In this document: positions 1 through 8,958 of the stretch, one piece after another | Layout of the letters: the number at the start of each line of letters is the position of its first letter | Numbering within the stretch: position 1 is the stretch's first letter | From: Shewanella glacialimarina | GTDB lineage: Bacteria > Pseudomonadota > Gammaproteobacteria > Enterobacterales > Shewanellaceae | Assembly: GCF_020511155.1 (NCBI RefSeq) | Contig: NZ_CP041216.1 | Coordinates: 2,790,001-2,854,000 of the forward strand | Direction of reading: 5' to 3' | DNA: 64,000 nucleotides | The notes under the pieces: model-generated | Database searches by the model: none | What the model was told of the DNA's origin: nothing | The model's input: the letters and a program-made list of their open reading frames with translations, nothing else | Translations under genes and position numbers: made by a program

Positions 1-838
1 CGGTAACACCGGTCAGCCAACTTGCCATACCGGCAGATAACATAATACCCGCCACTCGATTTCGTTCAGTTTTGTCCGCACAACGCCATATGGCGAATGC
101 CGCAGCAGGTAAACCCCACATTTTAATTAAATAGCCTCCAGCAAGATTACCCGCCATAGGATCACCAGCTAAATATCGACCGACCTCACCACGTACCAGT
201 TGTCCATCATGCCAAAAATGACCAAACTCTAAGTAAAATGGTGCATTCCATATGTGGTGTAGTCCTAATGGGATCAGTAAACGCTCAACAAAACCATATA
301 ATCCAAATGCAACCGAAGGGTCTTGATAAACTGCCCAATTAGATAGCAGTTCTATATTTGACGATAAGGGAGGCCAAATAAAAGCAAGCACGCTTGCGAG
401 TATCATAGCTAAAGGCAAAATAATTAAGGGTGCGCTTCGACGACCTTCAAAAAATGAGAAGATAGCTGGTAGGGTTAACTTTTCACTCATCTTAACCGCG
501 ATATAGGTTATAGCACCGACCAACATACCACCCGCTATACCAGTATCTATGGTTTCGATACCCCACATTGGCCTTGAGGGTAATTGATAGAGTGAACTCA
601 GTGCGCCCATGGTTGAGATAAACACACCAAACCCGAAAACGGCAGAAAAAGCGGCAAGCCCCTGATCTTTACAAAATCCAATTGCTATCGCGACAGCAAA
701 AAGCAGTGGCATCATAGTAAAGATTAGGTGACCGACAGAAGAAAAGATTAAATTAACGGCTTCAGGAATGAAGGTTAAGGGATTAGCCGTGATACCCAGC
801 ATAACCCCAGCGGCTGGTAGTATAGCAATCGGGATCAA
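1..838 (-). CDS. PTS glucose/N-acetylglucosamine-type EIIC permease, N-terminal part (cut by window edge)
   Basis: The reverse strand translates without stops into a multi-spanning membrane protein with hallmarks of PTS EIIC of the glucose/GlcNAc family: a start-proximal LLIPIAILPAAGVMLG segment, then ERLLIPLGLHHIWNAPF and AGDPMAGNLAGGY near the left edge. EIIC forms the inner-membrane channel that couples sugar uptake to phosphorylation; the EIIB part would lie outside the window. The start is odd. The frame is open back to about 922 and overlaps the end of yqcA, but holds no ATG or GTG. The only usual initiator is TTG at 838-836, with a weak AGG five bases upstream. That start would remove the short amphipathic N-terminus usual in the family, so a missed start or N-terminal decay is possible. 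It is the last gene of a minus-strand run with truC and yqcA. Confidence 0.72.
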   Translation of the reverse strand, partial: MIPIAILPAAGVMLGITANPLTFIPEAVNLIFSSVGHLIFTMMPLLFAVAIAIGFCKDQGLAAFSAVFGFGVFISTMGALSSLYQLPSRPMWGIETIDTGIAGGMLVGAITYIAVKMSEKLTLPAIFSFFEGRRSAPLIILPLAMILASVLAFIWPPLSSNIELLSNWAVYQDPSVAFGLYGFVERLLIPLGLHHIWNAPFYLEFGHFWHDGQLVRGEVGRYLAGDPMAGNLAGGYLIKMWGLPAAAFAIWRCADKTERNRVAGIMLSAGMASWLTGVT

Positions 839-906
839 TAAAGCCTGGCTTAATCGCTGTGCGAACTTAAACCATTGCTGGGTAATGACGTGTTTAGAAA
901 ATTTAC

Positions 907-1368
907 CTATAACATGTCTGCATTAGCTGCGGCTTGCCAAGTTGTTAGCCATTGAACTGCATCTAACTCAGGTTCCATGGTTTCTGTGGCATCTATTTCC
1001 AATCTAGGGGTTAATGCCTGTGCGCCAAGCTCATTTAATAGCTCATCAAACTGTTTTGCTGCGCCGCAAAAGGTGTCATAACTTGAATCACCTAGACCAA
1101 CAATGCTGTATTTCAATTTTGGTAAATAGGGCGCGGCAGATTTCATTTGTGTAAACCAAGGTTGAATATCTTCCGGTAAATCACCTTGGCCTGTGGTTGA
1201 GCAAACAATAATAAGATAATCAGATTCAGCAGGAATAAATCCTGCTAGCTCATCTGGTTGCTTTAAGGTGGTTGTAAAACCCATCTCAGTAATTTTTTTT
1301 GCTAATGTTTCAGCGGTAAATTGCGCACTGCCATAAACAGTACCAAAAACAAGATTAACATTTGCCAC
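907..1368 (-). CDS. yqcA: YqcA-type short-chain flavodoxin
   Basis: A flavodoxin of about 153 residues, an FMN-binding one-electron carrier of the cytoplasm. The FMN phosphate loop is at the N-terminus (FGTVYGSAQFTAETLA); the later loops STTGQGDLPEDI and GLGDSSYDTFCGAAKQFD are also present. The frame is open further upstream, but I place the start at GTG 1368-1366 because an AAGGA Shine-Dalgarno sits seven bases before it and the protein then begins MANVNLVFGT, as relatives do. It lies downstream of truC, the same neighbourhood as E. coli yqcC-truC-yqcA. MioC is the closest alternative name; gene order favours YqcA. Its redox partner cannot be read from the sequence. Confidence 0.88.
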   Translation of the reverse strand: MANVNLVFGTVYGSAQFTAETLAKKITEMGFTTTLKQPDELAGFIPAESDYLIIVCSTTGQGDLPEDIQPWFTQMKSAAPYLPKLKYSIVGLGDSSYDTFCGAAKQFDELLNELGAQALTPRLEIDATETMEPELDAVQWLTTWQAAANADML

Positions 1369-1466
1369 TACTTTATCCTTCCTGTGCCATGATTTAAAAA
1401 TCAATTAGATTATAACTAACATACTGTATAAATTTGCTTTGTAGCAAGTGGGTTTTATTGATGAAT

Positions 1467-2336
1467 TTAAATAAGCATACTGGCTTCAGTATCTAGATCG
1501 TTCCACCCCAGTAAACTGAAAAGATCTAACCACTCTTGTTCTAACTCAGTCTCTATGTGCATTGGCTCACCCGTTATTGGGTGGGTAAATTGCAAGCTTT
1601 TAGCAATAAGCCATAAACGGTTGACGCCAAAATGCTCACGCCCGAATTTATTTTGTTTACCATCGCCATGGGTGGTATCACCAATAATAGGATGACGTAA
1701 ATGTGCCATATGGCGACGCAATTGATGTTTTCTGCCTGTTTTAGGTGTGAGCTTGACTAATCCGAAACGACTGGTTGGATAACGACCTGAACTAAATGGG
1801 ATTTCACTATTAAGTAGCGGCTGATAAAAGGTCACAGCATCTTGAGCGGGTTTATCCGCAGCTGCAAATTTGTCAGCAACATCATCAAGTTCAACTCTTA
1901 AAGCATAGTCGAGCTCACCGCCATCATGCATATTACCGCGCACTAAAGCCAAATAGCGTTTAGTGACGGTATGATTTTCAAATTGCTCACATAAAGTACG
2001 TGCACATTCACTGCTTTTGGCAAATAACAACACGCCAGATGTGGGGCGGTCTAAACGATGAACTGGAAAAACATGGCAGCCAACGAGATCCCGGGTAAGT
2101 TGCATAGCAAAAAAACGTTCTTTACGCGCCAAGTAGCTACGATGCACTAACAAGCCTGCGGGTTTGTGAATAGCGACAATGTGTTCATCTTCAAATAAAA
2201 CGGCTAATTCTGGGGGGCTTTGTTGCTCTTCATCAGCATTTAACGTCTGATCACCCTCTTGTTCTGGCTCAATATCAGCCATTAAAAGGTCATATAAATT
2301 GGAGTCGCTCATAGTCATTAGGTCGCTTATTGTCAC
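1467..2336 (-). CDS. truC: tRNA pseudouridine-65 synthase TruC
   Basis: RluA-family pseudouridine synthase, expected to convert uridine 65 of certain tRNAs. The catalytic motif HRLDRPTSGVLLF carries the invariant Asp, and the family's opening strand (LFEDEHIVAIHKPAGLLVHRS) begins near residue 47. There is no S4 RNA-binding domain. The gene starts with GTG at 2336 behind GCAGG, nine bases after yqcC ends. This gives an acidic N-terminal extension of about 45 residues relative to E. coli TruC; internal ATGs at codons 7 and 9 are alternatives but lack a clear ribosome site. It lies between yqcC and yqcA, as in E. coli. Confidence 0.9.
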   Translation of the reverse strand: MTISDLMTMSDSNLYDLLMADIEPEQEGDQTLNADEEQQSPPELAVLFEDEHIVAIHKPAGLLVHRSYLARKERFFAMQLTRDLVGCHVFPVHRLDRPTSGVLLFAKSSECARTLCEQFENHTVTKRYLALVRGNMHDGGELDYALRVELDDVADKFAAADKPAQDAVTFYQPLLNSEIPFSSGRYPTSRFGLVKLTPKTGRKHQLRRHMAHLRHPIIGDTTHGDGKQNKFGREHFGVNRLWLIAKSLQFTHPITGEPMHIETELEQEWLDLFSLLGWNDLDTEASMLI

Positions 2337-2345
2337 CAGCCTGCA

Positions 2346-2666
2346 CTAATATTGATTAGTTAACAGTTGGTCAAATTGATCCAATAGTGCAATTATCTCT
2401 TGTCTGTCAGGTAGCGCTTGCCACACCTGTTGCGCCATTGGCGCTATCGCCATTTGGCTAGGTAACGAGCTTTGCGTGTCGATTAATTGCTGCATTTTAG
2501 GAATAAAAATAAATTGTAACCATTGCTCAAATGCTAAGGTATCGCATGCAAATGGAGCCGTACTTGCCAGCGCTATAGTGGAAGGAGGCGTTAATGACCA
2601 TAGACCTAACAACTTGAGTTGCTGCTCTAATTTTTCTAAAAAAGTCAGACTCGCTTCATAAAGCAT
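2346..2666 (-). CDS. yqcC: YqcC family protein
   Basis: A small cytoplasmic protein of about 106 residues belonging to the YqcC family, of unknown biochemical function. The diagnostic centre is FEQWLQFIFIPKMQQLIDTQSSLP, matching the EWLQWVLIPRMHDLLD region of E. coli YqcC, followed by an MAIAPMAQQVW segment. The frame extends 15 codons further upstream to 2711, but starting at ATG 2666 gives the family's usual length and a helix rich in Leu, Glu and Lys at the N-terminus. It is the first gene of the minus-strand group yqcC-truC-yqcA and is divergent from the DUF3549 gene, so the roughly 95 bp between them should hold both promoters. Confidence 0.82.
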   Translation of the reverse strand: MLYEASLTFLEKLEQQLKLLGLWSLTPPSTIALASTAPFACDTLAFEQWLQFIFIPKMQQLIDTQSSLPSQMAIAPMAQQVWQALPDRQEIIALLDQFDQLLTNQY

Positions 2667-2761
2667 ATATAATGGCTCAAATACAATGGCAAAGGTTGAA
2701 TATGATAACATTAGCCACCATTAATACCCACATATTGCCACGTTTTGTATAGCGAGTCCCC

Positions 2762-3775
2762 ATGACAGAAATCACCACCCTTAGCCAATTTCTTGCCACA
2801 GCTAACACTCAATTCCAGGTTTATGATTTAGGCAGAAGAGTACAAAATATCGATATGATGGCATTTCATCAAATAGAGTCATTGGTTGCCCCCTACCCTT
2901 ATCCCATTCAAGGCCATGCGCAGTTTGCGATAGTTTTTTGGCAGCAAAGCCAACAACCATACATTTGGTTTATCAAACTGGCCCTTGATGAACAGGGATT
3001 ACTCTCCCCCGCGCCAAGACAACAATTTATAAAGATGATTTTAGAGGCGTTAGGCCGAGATCCGACTCAAGACCTAACGGATGAACAGCAACAACAATTG
3101 GCTAACCACCCATTCAGCTTTAAACCCAATCAACATAAATTGGCTATTTTTAATGCCTTAGTCAAAAAACAACTGGGCGAGCAAGCCTCAAATCAATATG
3201 AAATTGCAGCGCAGTATCTTGCCGGGCAAATGCCGCCACAACAATGGCAGCAAATTGGTATGCAAGGTTTAGCCGATGTATGCGTGAGAATGTCATCATT
3301 TGACCACCAACAGGATATTATCAACATTTTGCCGCTGGCCCCTGTAGAAGTACAAGCGGCATTATGTAGCTGCTTTGAACACCTGCCGATTGAACAGCCC
3401 TTAGCTGACGTATTAGTAACATTATTTGACCAATCCCCAGTAGAATATAAGGGGCTATTTTTAAAAGCGTTGGCATCAAATACAAAACTCAGTCAACAGG
3501 CAATACATAGATTAAATGTTCAAGATCAACTTGATGAAACTATGCTAATCACAATAGCAGCGCGTAATTGGTTAGCATTGAAAGATGACACCACCCGCAA
3601 ATTCTTTTTAGAAGCGCTGGCAAAACAGCCACAAAGCTTTTTTAATCAAGTTTTTGCTGATATTGTTGCCATACCAAGCTTGCGTAATGCTTTACTAACA
3701 GATTTGCGTAATCCAGATCGCAGCGAACAACTCTCCCTCGCCATTGGCGGTTTATTTAAGGCAACAAGCCTATGA
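2762..3775 (+). CDS. DUF3549 family protein
   Basis: A soluble protein of 337 residues that I recognise as the DUF3549 type found in Shewanella, Vibrio and relatives. No catalytic motif is visible. The N-terminus (ITTLSQFLATANTQFQVYDLGRRVQ) and the central QHKLAIFNALVKKQLG stretch are typical; the C-terminal half looks like helical repeats. No signal peptide or membrane span is seen. The stop overlaps the start of the next gene (ATGA), so the two are translationally coupled and probably act together. Function is unknown. Confidence 0.8.
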   Translation: MTEITTLSQFLATANTQFQVYDLGRRVQNIDMMAFHQIESLVAPYPYPIQGHAQFAIVFWQQSQQPYIWFIKLALDEQGLLSPAPRQQFIKMILEALGRDPTQDLTDEQQQQLANHPFSFKPNQHKLAIFNALVKKQLGEQASNQYEIAAQYLAGQMPPQQWQQIGMQGLADVCVRMSSFDHQQDIINILPLAPVEVQAALCSCFEHLPIEQPLADVLVTLFDQSPVEYKGLFLKALASNTKLSQQAIHRLNVQDQLDETMLITIAARNWLALKDDTTRKFFLEALAKQPQSFFNQVFADIVAIPSLRNALLTDLRNPDRSEQLSLAIGGLFKATSL

Positions 3776-4158
3776 TGTCTGATTTTTTAATAATGGCTGC
3801 ACTGATTGTCACCGCTGCTTTCTTCTGGCAGTTACGCAATATGGCTGAACTTAGTCGCGTTTTCGCTGAGCAGGCTTGTGGCAAACAAAAAGTGCAGCTA
3901 CTTGCAATCGCTATGGAATCTGCTCGCCCAAGTTTAGGCGGGCAAACTGGCTTATGTTGGCGAGCTAAGTTTATGTTTGAATTTAGCACTGATGGGATGA
4001 ATCAATATCAGGCGCATATTAATATGCATGGAAAAAGAGTCACTAAAATAGACTGGCCGATTTTCCCTGAACCTGAATGGTTTGATGCACCAATGTCACA
4101 GGGAAAATTTGGTGGCTGCGGCACTAAAACAAGTTGTGATTCAGGTAAGTGTCATTAG
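3772..4158 (+). CDS. DUF3301 family membrane-anchored protein
   Basis: A protein of 128 residues with one hydrophobic N-terminal segment (residues about 4-20), likely a membrane anchor, then a Cys-containing domain ending in a Cys-rich tail (GGCGTKTSCDSGKCH). It resembles the DUF3301 family, which sits next to DUF3549 in related genomes. The start ATG overlaps the upstream TGA, and a second in-frame ATG follows at once. The clustered C-terminal cysteines could bind metal, but that is inference. Function is unknown. Confidence 0.78.
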   Translation: MMSDFLIMAALIVTAAFFWQLRNMAELSRVFAEQACGKQKVQLLAIAMESARPSLGGQTGLCWRAKFMFEFSTDGMNQYQAHINMHGKRVTKIDWPIFPEPEWFDAPMSQGKFGGCGTKTSCDSGKCH

Positions 4159-4322
4159 CTATCAAACTGATGTTAACAGACTGAGTTAGACCCATCATGA
4201 TTCACTCACAAAATGTTATCTTAACGGGTAGCATTTTTGTTTGTGATAATGGTTGGCTAATAGCTGTGGATTCATTCTAGTGCGGTAACGAATTGAAAAC
4301 TCATTTAAAAACATGCAGACAT

Positions 4323-4352
4323 AAAAAAGCCCCGACGCAGTGTCGAGGCTTC
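4323..4352 (-). terminator. Rho-independent terminator of tRNA-Leu
   Basis: On the minus strand a GC-rich hairpin (AGCCTCGAC paired with GTCGGGGCT) is followed by six Ts. It lies about 50 bp beyond the tRNA 3' end and is well placed to end its transcript. The remaining bases between the DUF3301 stop and the tRNA hold nothing else I can identify. Confidence 0.85.
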
Positions 4353-4400
4353 TTTATCCATCACTCAATCTCGATATAAATATCAAAGTGAGTCTAATAA

Positions 4401-4486
4401 TGGTACCCGAGGCCAGACTTGAACTGGCACGCTTATTCAGCGAGGGATTTTAAATCCCTTGTGTCTACCGATTCCACCACTCGGGC
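4401..4486 (-). tRNA. leuZ: tRNA-Leu (anticodon UAA)
   Basis: The minus strand folds into a complete class II tRNA of 86 nt with encoded CCA (4403-4401). The acceptor arms GCCCGAG and CTCGGGT pair with one terminal G-U. The anticodon stem AGGGA/TCCCT encloses loop TTTAAAA, giving anticodon TAA. A long variable arm (TGAATAAGCG region) and the GTTCAAGTC T-loop fit leucine tRNA. It would read UUA and UUG codons. A terminator follows it. The symbol is borrowed from E. coli. Confidence 0.95.
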
Positions 4487-4778
4487 AAACTGTGACGAAT
4501 TGAATTTCAATTCGTAGAATCTATTGTCAACTTAACAACTTAGGTTGTGCCGCTGAACTTGCTGCACACTTTACTGTTTTTTTGAAATCACGCAACTATT
4601 AATTTTAATCAAACGATTCAAGTGACTTAAAAAACAACAAACTGAAGTGTTTTTATTCATTAACCGCTAAAAATTAAACAGCAAGTCTAATACCCATGCT
4701 TTATTAGGGCGTTGGTGTTATCGGTCACTCGAACTAAGCATGGCAACGCAGTGATGATAAAATAAAACTTATCCGCTA
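4487..4778. other. Intergenic region upstream of tRNA-Leu with a short palindrome
   Basis: No gene is visible. A perfect 19-base palindrome (CGAATTGAA, one base, then its complement) lies at 4496-4514, just upstream of the tRNA on its own strand. It could be a protein site or chance in AT-rich DNA. The rest is AT-rich and presumably includes the tRNA promoter. Confidence 0.5.
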
Positions 4779-4806
4779 TAAAAAAAGGCCGCTAACGCGA
4801 CCTTCT
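4779..4806 (-). terminator. Terminator after rluB
   Basis: On the minus strand the hairpin AAGGTCGC-GTTA-GCGGCCTT is followed by a run of seven Ts, 29 bp past the rluB stop. It should end the scpA-scpB-rluB transcript. Confidence 0.85.
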
Positions 4807-4834
4807 TTTAATACTAAACAAACTCACAGCTTAA

Positions 4835-5707
4835 TTAGCTACGTTGACGCGTAGGCTTAGCTTTACCAGTGACCACTTTCGTTTTACGCACAGCACGACG
4901 AATTTTAGCACTTTTCACTTTCGAGCGTGAAACACTGTGTTTATCGTGTCCGATAAGTGAACGGGTTTCAACGTCTAAGCTAGCCAGCTGACGCAAATAG
5001 TTCACTTGGTCTAATGAAAGTTCTAACCACCCGCCACGCGGCAGTGATTTAGGTAATTCAATCATGCCATAGCGAATACGGATCAGGCGGCTTACTTGTA
5101 TTTCTTGTGATTCCCATAAACGACGCACCTCACGGTTACGACCTTCACGTAATGTCACATGCCACCACTGGTTTATGCCTTCACCACCGGCAGGTTTAAC
5201 GCTATCGAACATGGCTGGGCCATCTTCTAGAGTCACACCGGTACGTAAACGCTGCACAGCAGCCTCTGGTACTTCACCAAAGGTACGCACGGCATATTCA
5301 CGCTCAACTTCGTTCGATGGATGCATTAAGCGGTTAGCTAACTCGCCATCTGAAGTAAATAACAATAAACCTGAGGTGTTAATATCTAAACGTCCAACAG
5401 CAACCCAGCGTGAGTCACGCATGTTAGGTAAACGTTCAAAAACCGTTGGGCGGCCTTCAGGGTCTTTGCGCGAACAAATTTCACCTTCAGGTTTGTGGTA
5501 CGCCAACACACGACAAATAACTTCGTCTACTGACTTTAATGCAATCGCGCGTCCATCGATACGTATTTTGGCACTAGCCTCAACACGGTCACCAAGATTG
5601 GCAATTTCACCATCAATACTAACTCGGCCTGCAGCAATCCATGCCTCCATCTCACGACGGGAGCCATGGCCTGCACGGGCCAAGACTTTCTGCAACTTTT
5701 CGCTCAT
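4835..5707 (-). CDS. rluB: 23S rRNA pseudouridine-2605 synthase RluB
   Basis: RsuA-family pseudouridine synthase. An S4 RNA-binding domain occupies the first ~60 residues ([27 protein letters not shown]). The catalytic domain carries [27 protein letters not shown] with the active-site Asp, then the late motif [13 protein letters not shown] basic C-terminal tail ([15 protein letters not shown]) probably adds RNA affinity. It is last in a tight minus-strand group behind scpB (23 bp gap). RluB is preferred over RluE or RsuA because of the basic tail and the scpAB linkage, which is common in gammaproteobacteria. Confidence 0.93.
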   Translation of the reverse strand: MSEKLQKVLARAGHGSRREMEAWIAAGRVSIDGEIANLGDRVEASAKIRIDGRAIALKSVDEVICRVLAYHKPEGEICSRKDPEGRPTVFERLPNMRDSRWVAVGRLDINTSGLLLFTSDGELANRLMHPSNEVEREYAVRTFGEVPEAAVQRLRTGVTLEDGPAMFDSVKPAGGEGINQWWHVTLREGRNREVRRLWESQEIQVSRLIRIRYGMIELPKSLPRGGWLELSLDQVNYLRQLASLDVETRSLIGHDKHSVSRSKVKSAKIRRAVRKTKVVTGKAKPTRQRS

Positions 5708-5730
5708 TAGTATTACTCTTTAGTTTGCTC

Positions 5731-6336
5731 TTACGAGACTTGCTCTTGCGAGGTTTGCTCCACATTTTGTGGTGCCTGTTGGGCTTTTTCAAACATCGCT
5801 TGAAGTGACTCAATATCATTTAGCTCAGGTAAATCAGCTAACTTTTTTAAGCCAAAATAAGATAAAAAATCAATGGTGGTTGCATACAGTGCTGGTCTAC
5901 CCGGCACCTCTTTGTGTCCGACCACTTTTATCCAATGTCTATCAGCTAAACTTTTAATGATGTGACTGCTGATCGCCACACCTCTTATTTGTTCAATATC
6001 GCCCCGGGTAACGGGTTGTCGATAGGCAATCACGGCTAAGGTTTCCATGGTTGCACGAGAATACTTTGGCGCTTTTTCTTGCCAGAGTGGCTGTAAAAAA
6101 GGGCTGAGTATTTCTTGAGTTTGAAAACGATATCCGCCGGCCACTTGCACCAGTTGAACACCGCGCTCTTGGTATTCTTGCTGTAATTCATCTACAGCGG
6201 CTTTAATTTTAACCCGTGACACGTTGAAATCAGCCAGTACGGTTTCTCTCAACGCTTTAATGGTCATCGGCTTGGCTAATACAAATAAACTGGCTTCGAT
6301 TAATTGCTTTAATTGAGTCGGGTTTATTTGCATCAT
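5731..6336 (-). CDS. scpB: Segregation and condensation protein B
   Basis: ScpB of 201 residues, partner of ScpA and an SMC-like ATPase in chromosome condensation. It holds two winged-helix domains; the N-terminal ASLFVLAKPMTIKALRETV and the second-domain ATMETLAVIAYRQPVTRGDIEQIRGV are family signatures, and KVVGHKEVPGRPALYATT is the conserved C-terminal wing. A polar tail rich in Gln and Glu follows. The start lies 19 bp after scpA ends. In Shewanella the partner may be an SMC or MukB-type protein; neither is encoded here. Confidence 0.93.
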   Translation of the reverse strand: MMQINPTQLKQLIEASLFVLAKPMTIKALRETVLADFNVSRVKIKAAVDELQQEYQERGVQLVQVAGGYRFQTQEILSPFLQPLWQEKAPKYSRATMETLAVIAYRQPVTRGDIEQIRGVAISSHIIKSLADRHWIKVVGHKEVPGRPALYATTIDFLSYFGLKKLADLPELNDIESLQAMFEKAQQAPQNVEQTSQEQVS

Positions 6337-6355
6337 GGTTTACACTTATTTAACA

Positions 6356-7144
6356 TTACTTGGCTTTAATATAAATGGTGGCAAAAGGCTCGTTCTGCAC
6401 CACATCCACTAATAACTCTTTAATCAATTCCATTAACGCTAAAAAACTTACCACCACACCGGCACGGCCTTCTTCAAAATCAAATAACTGCTCAAAATGC
6501 AGGTATTCGTTACTGGATAGCTTAGCTAAAATTTGGCTCATTCGCTCGCGTGTGGACAGTTGCTCGCGCTTTACATGGTGATCTTCGCTCGCGTCAATGC
6601 GTTTTAGTACCTCACCAAATGCACGTGCTAATTCTAACAAGGTCACATCTGGAGGTACAATAATAGGCTTGATGTTGGGTGCTTTGGCAGCACTGACTTG
6701 AAATACATCCCGCTCTAGTCGAGGTAATTCATCTAAATCGTATGCAGCCTGTTTAATCACTTCATAGGCTTTCAACTGACGAATAAGTACAACTCTAGGG
6801 TCTTCTTCCTCATCGTTTTCTGTCACCATTTTAGGCAACAACAAACGTGATTTAATTTCAGCTAAGGTTGCTGCCATCACTAAATAATCGGCTGCTAGCT
6901 CAATTCTCGCCTCAGTTAACACTTCGATATAAAGTAAATACTGCTGAGAAATTTGCTGAATGGGTAAATCAACCACATCCAATTTTTGCTTGCGAATTAG
7001 GTATAAAAGTAAATCTAGCGGCCCTTCAAATGACTCTAGAAATACCTCTAATGCTTCTGGGGGAATAAACAAATCACTGGGCATAACGTCTAACGCTTTG
7101 CCGCGAACTATGGCTAATGGAAGGCTTTGTTGATGACCCTGCAT
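6356..7144 (-). CDS. scpA: Segregation and condensation protein A
   Basis: ScpA (kleisin-like) of about 262 residues. The signature FEGPLDLLLYLIRKQKLDVVDLPIQQISQQYLLYI appears near residue 40, followed by the AADYLVMAATLAEIKSRLLLP helix; the C-terminal winged helix (VSFLALMELIKELLVDVVQNEPFATIYI) is also present. The first ~30 residues are not conserved in the family, so the true start may be the ATG preceding PSDLFIPPEALEV. It is first in the scpA-scpB-rluB group; the promoter should lie in 7145-7278. Confidence 0.92.
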   Translation of the reverse strand: MQGHQQSLPLAIVRGKALDVMPSDLFIPPEALEVFLESFEGPLDLLLYLIRKQKLDVVDLPIQQISQQYLLYIEVLTEARIELAADYLVMAATLAEIKSRLLLPKMVTENDEEEDPRVVLIRQLKAYEVIKQAAYDLDELPRLERDVFQVSAAKAPNIKPIIVPPDVTLLELARAFGEVLKRIDASEDHHVKREQLSTRERMSQILAKLSSNEYLHFEQLFDFEEGRAGVVVSFLALMELIKELLVDVVQNEPFATIYIKAK

Positions 7145-7278
7145 AGCGCTCCGTTTGTTATGATTATTAGTGCGTAATGACTGTTTCTTCGCCCAATAAA
7201 ACAGGCCCTAAAAGCGAACGCGCGATTATACGCATTAATGGATAAGGATTAAACAATTATCTACTCTATCGCTAATTG

Positions 7279-7899
7279 CTATTCAAATGCCGCCGTATCG
7301 CCAGCACCATAACGTAAAATGTTAATCTCACCTTCTGACATATCAATTACGGTTGTTTGCTTTTCAGGCAAGTAACCACCCAATACGATGCCTTCAACTT
7401 GATGCTCAAGAATATCGCGAATATGTTCTGGATCAGACTCAGCATGCTCTTCATTAGGCATTACTAAACTGGTCGACATTAAAGGCTCACCCAAGGCTTC
7501 TAATAATGCTTGTAAAATCAAGTTATCCGGTACACGAATACCAATAGTACGTTTTTTCTCACACTGTAAACGGCGAGGCACTTCTTTACTGGCTTTAAAA
7601 ATGAAGGTGTATGGCCCAGGGGTGCAGCTTTTTAGCAAACGATAAGCTTGATTATCAACTTTTGCAAAATTGGCTAACTCAGACAGATCACGACACATTA
7701 ATGAAAAATTTTGGTCATTATCAATCTGGCGAATACGAGCCATACGGGTCATTGCATTTTTATCGCCAATCATACAACCCAATGCATAGCCTGAGTCGGT
7801 TGGGTAAACGATAACCCCACCCTGCTTTAAAATTTCCACAACTTGATTGATTAATCTGGCTTGTGGGTTTTCTTCATGTATATAAAAAAATTGGCTCAT
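7279..7899 (-). CDS. yciO: YciO, Sua5/YrdC-like protein (threonylcarbamoyl-AMP synthase family)
   Basis: A Sua5/YrdC/YciO-family protein of about 206 residues. It shows the nucleotide-binding KQGGVIVYPTDSGYALGCM motif, PGPYTFIFKAS and IGIRVPDN, all typical of the fold that binds ATP, threonine and bicarbonate. YciO proteins resemble TsaC, but whether they make threonylcarbamoyl-AMP in cells is less certain. The frame is open 12 codons upstream; I place the start at ATG 7899, where it overlaps the rnm stop (TAATG) and yields the usual MSQFFYIHEENPQ. It pairs with rnm beside trp, as in E. coli. Confidence 0.88.
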   Translation of the reverse strand: MSQFFYIHEENPQARLINQVVEILKQGGVIVYPTDSGYALGCMIGDKNAMTRMARIRQIDNDQNFSLMCRDLSELANFAKVDNQAYRLLKSCTPGPYTFIFKASKEVPRRLQCEKKRTIGIRVPDNLILQALLEALGEPLMSTSLVMPNEEHAESDPEHIRDILEHQVEGIVLGGYLPEKQTTVIDMSEGEINILRYGAGDTAAFE

Positions 7900-8756
7900 T
7901 AACGTTCCATCCAAGATGCTGATTGCCAAACCCAAGTCACTCCTTGGGGTTGATATAAATTTTTACCTAACTCTATCCAGTTGCTTATAAAGTGAAAATC
8001 ACTTCCCAATGAACCTAGTAGCTGATGTTGGTGGCATAATGCAAGTAAGTTATTGCGGTCATCAATGGTTTGCTGACCAAGCACGACTTCCATGGCGTCG
8101 CCGCCTGCTTCAGCAAAGTCTTTTACGAGTTTTTTAAGCCACTTTGCCGAGAGTTTATAACCGCTCGGATGCGCTAATACTGCAACACCACCCGCTTGAT
8201 GGATCACGTTGATCGCATTTGCCATATCACCCCAGTTATTGGGGACGTAACCTGTTTTACCACGGGCTAAGTAGCGTTTAAAAACACTGGGCATATCGCT
8301 AGCGTAACCATGTTCAGCTAGCCATCTGGCATAATGGCCACGACTTAACGCCGCATCACCGGCAATCGCTTTGGCGCCTTCGTAGGCACCTTCTATGCCT
8401 GCTTTGGCTAAGCGTAAACCAATCTCTTGGGCGCGAACTTCACGCAGTTCACGTTGTGCTAATAAGAATTCAAGTAACGCAGGCTGGGATTTATCAATAT
8501 TTAAACCCACAATGTGGATATCAAAATTATTCCAACGGGTGGATATTTCGGTGCCATCAATCAAATTTAACGGCTGAGCCTGTTGATTGTTAAATGAATG
8601 TGCTTCCGCTAAACCATCAATAGTATCATGATCAGTAATTGACAACATTTGCACGCCTTTTTCAAGCGCTCGGGCAACAAGTTCTGAGGGTGATAACATG
8701 CCGTCAGATGCAGTTGTGTGGCTGTGTAAATCGGCCAAGATAGATTCAGTATTCAT
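7899..8756 (-). CDS. rnm: RNase AM (5'-3' exoribonuclease, PHP domain; YciV/TrpH)
   Basis: A PHP-domain phosphoesterase of 285 residues. Metal-binding motifs are plain: ADLHSHTTASDGMLSP at the N-terminus, LSITDHDTIDGL, VLAHPSGY and GSDFHFIS. E. coli YciV (RNase AM) trims 5' ends of 5S, 16S and 23S rRNA and also acts on short nucleotides. It is upstream of and overlaps yciO by one base, and is divergent from the trp operon, the same arrangement as E. coli yciO-yciV-trpL. Confidence 0.9.
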   Translation of the reverse strand: MNTESILADLHSHTTASDGMLSPSELVARALEKGVQMLSITDHDTIDGLAEAHSFNNQQAQPLNLIDGTEISTRWNNFDIHIVGLNIDKSQPALLEFLLAQRELREVRAQEIGLRLAKAGIEGAYEGAKAIAGDAALSRGHYARWLAEHGYASDMPSVFKRYLARGKTGYVPNNWGDMANAINVIHQAGGVAVLAHPSGYKLSAKWLKKLVKDFAEAGGDAMEVVLGQQTIDDRNNLLALCHQHQLLGSLGSDFHFISNWIELGKNLYQPQGVTWVWQSASWMER

Positions 8757-8958
8757 GCCGATATTGTACTTGATACTCCTAATAAAAGCTTTGTGTATGT
8801 GTAAATAAATCGCTAAATAAGAGCAAGATACCGCAAAAAAACCACCTACAAGCGAATTTATTAGTCATTTATTAAAATAATGAATAATATTCAATTGACA
8901 TTAAGCGCCAGCTAAGGTTTCCTATAGGCACTAAAACACACTGACTTAGATGACTTGC
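8757..8958. promoter_or_regulatory. Divergent rnm/trp promoter region
   Basis: About 200 bp between the rnm start and the trp leader. A good -35 (TTGACA, 8895-8900) points toward trpL, but no well-spaced -10 follows; TATAGG at 8923-8928 is too far (22 bp) and the 17-bp position reads TTTCCT. I could not find a convincing TrpR operator by eye. The trp promoter should be here, but its exact boxes are unresolved. Confidence 0.4.

Noticed and set aside
4401-4486. tRNA-Leu as the attachment site of an integrated element
   Set aside because: No integrase gene and no repeat of the tRNA 3' end were seen nearby.
8895-8928. A full sigma-70 trp promoter and TrpR operator
   Set aside because: TTGACA is good, but no -10 is at a proper distance and no palindrome like the trp operator was found.
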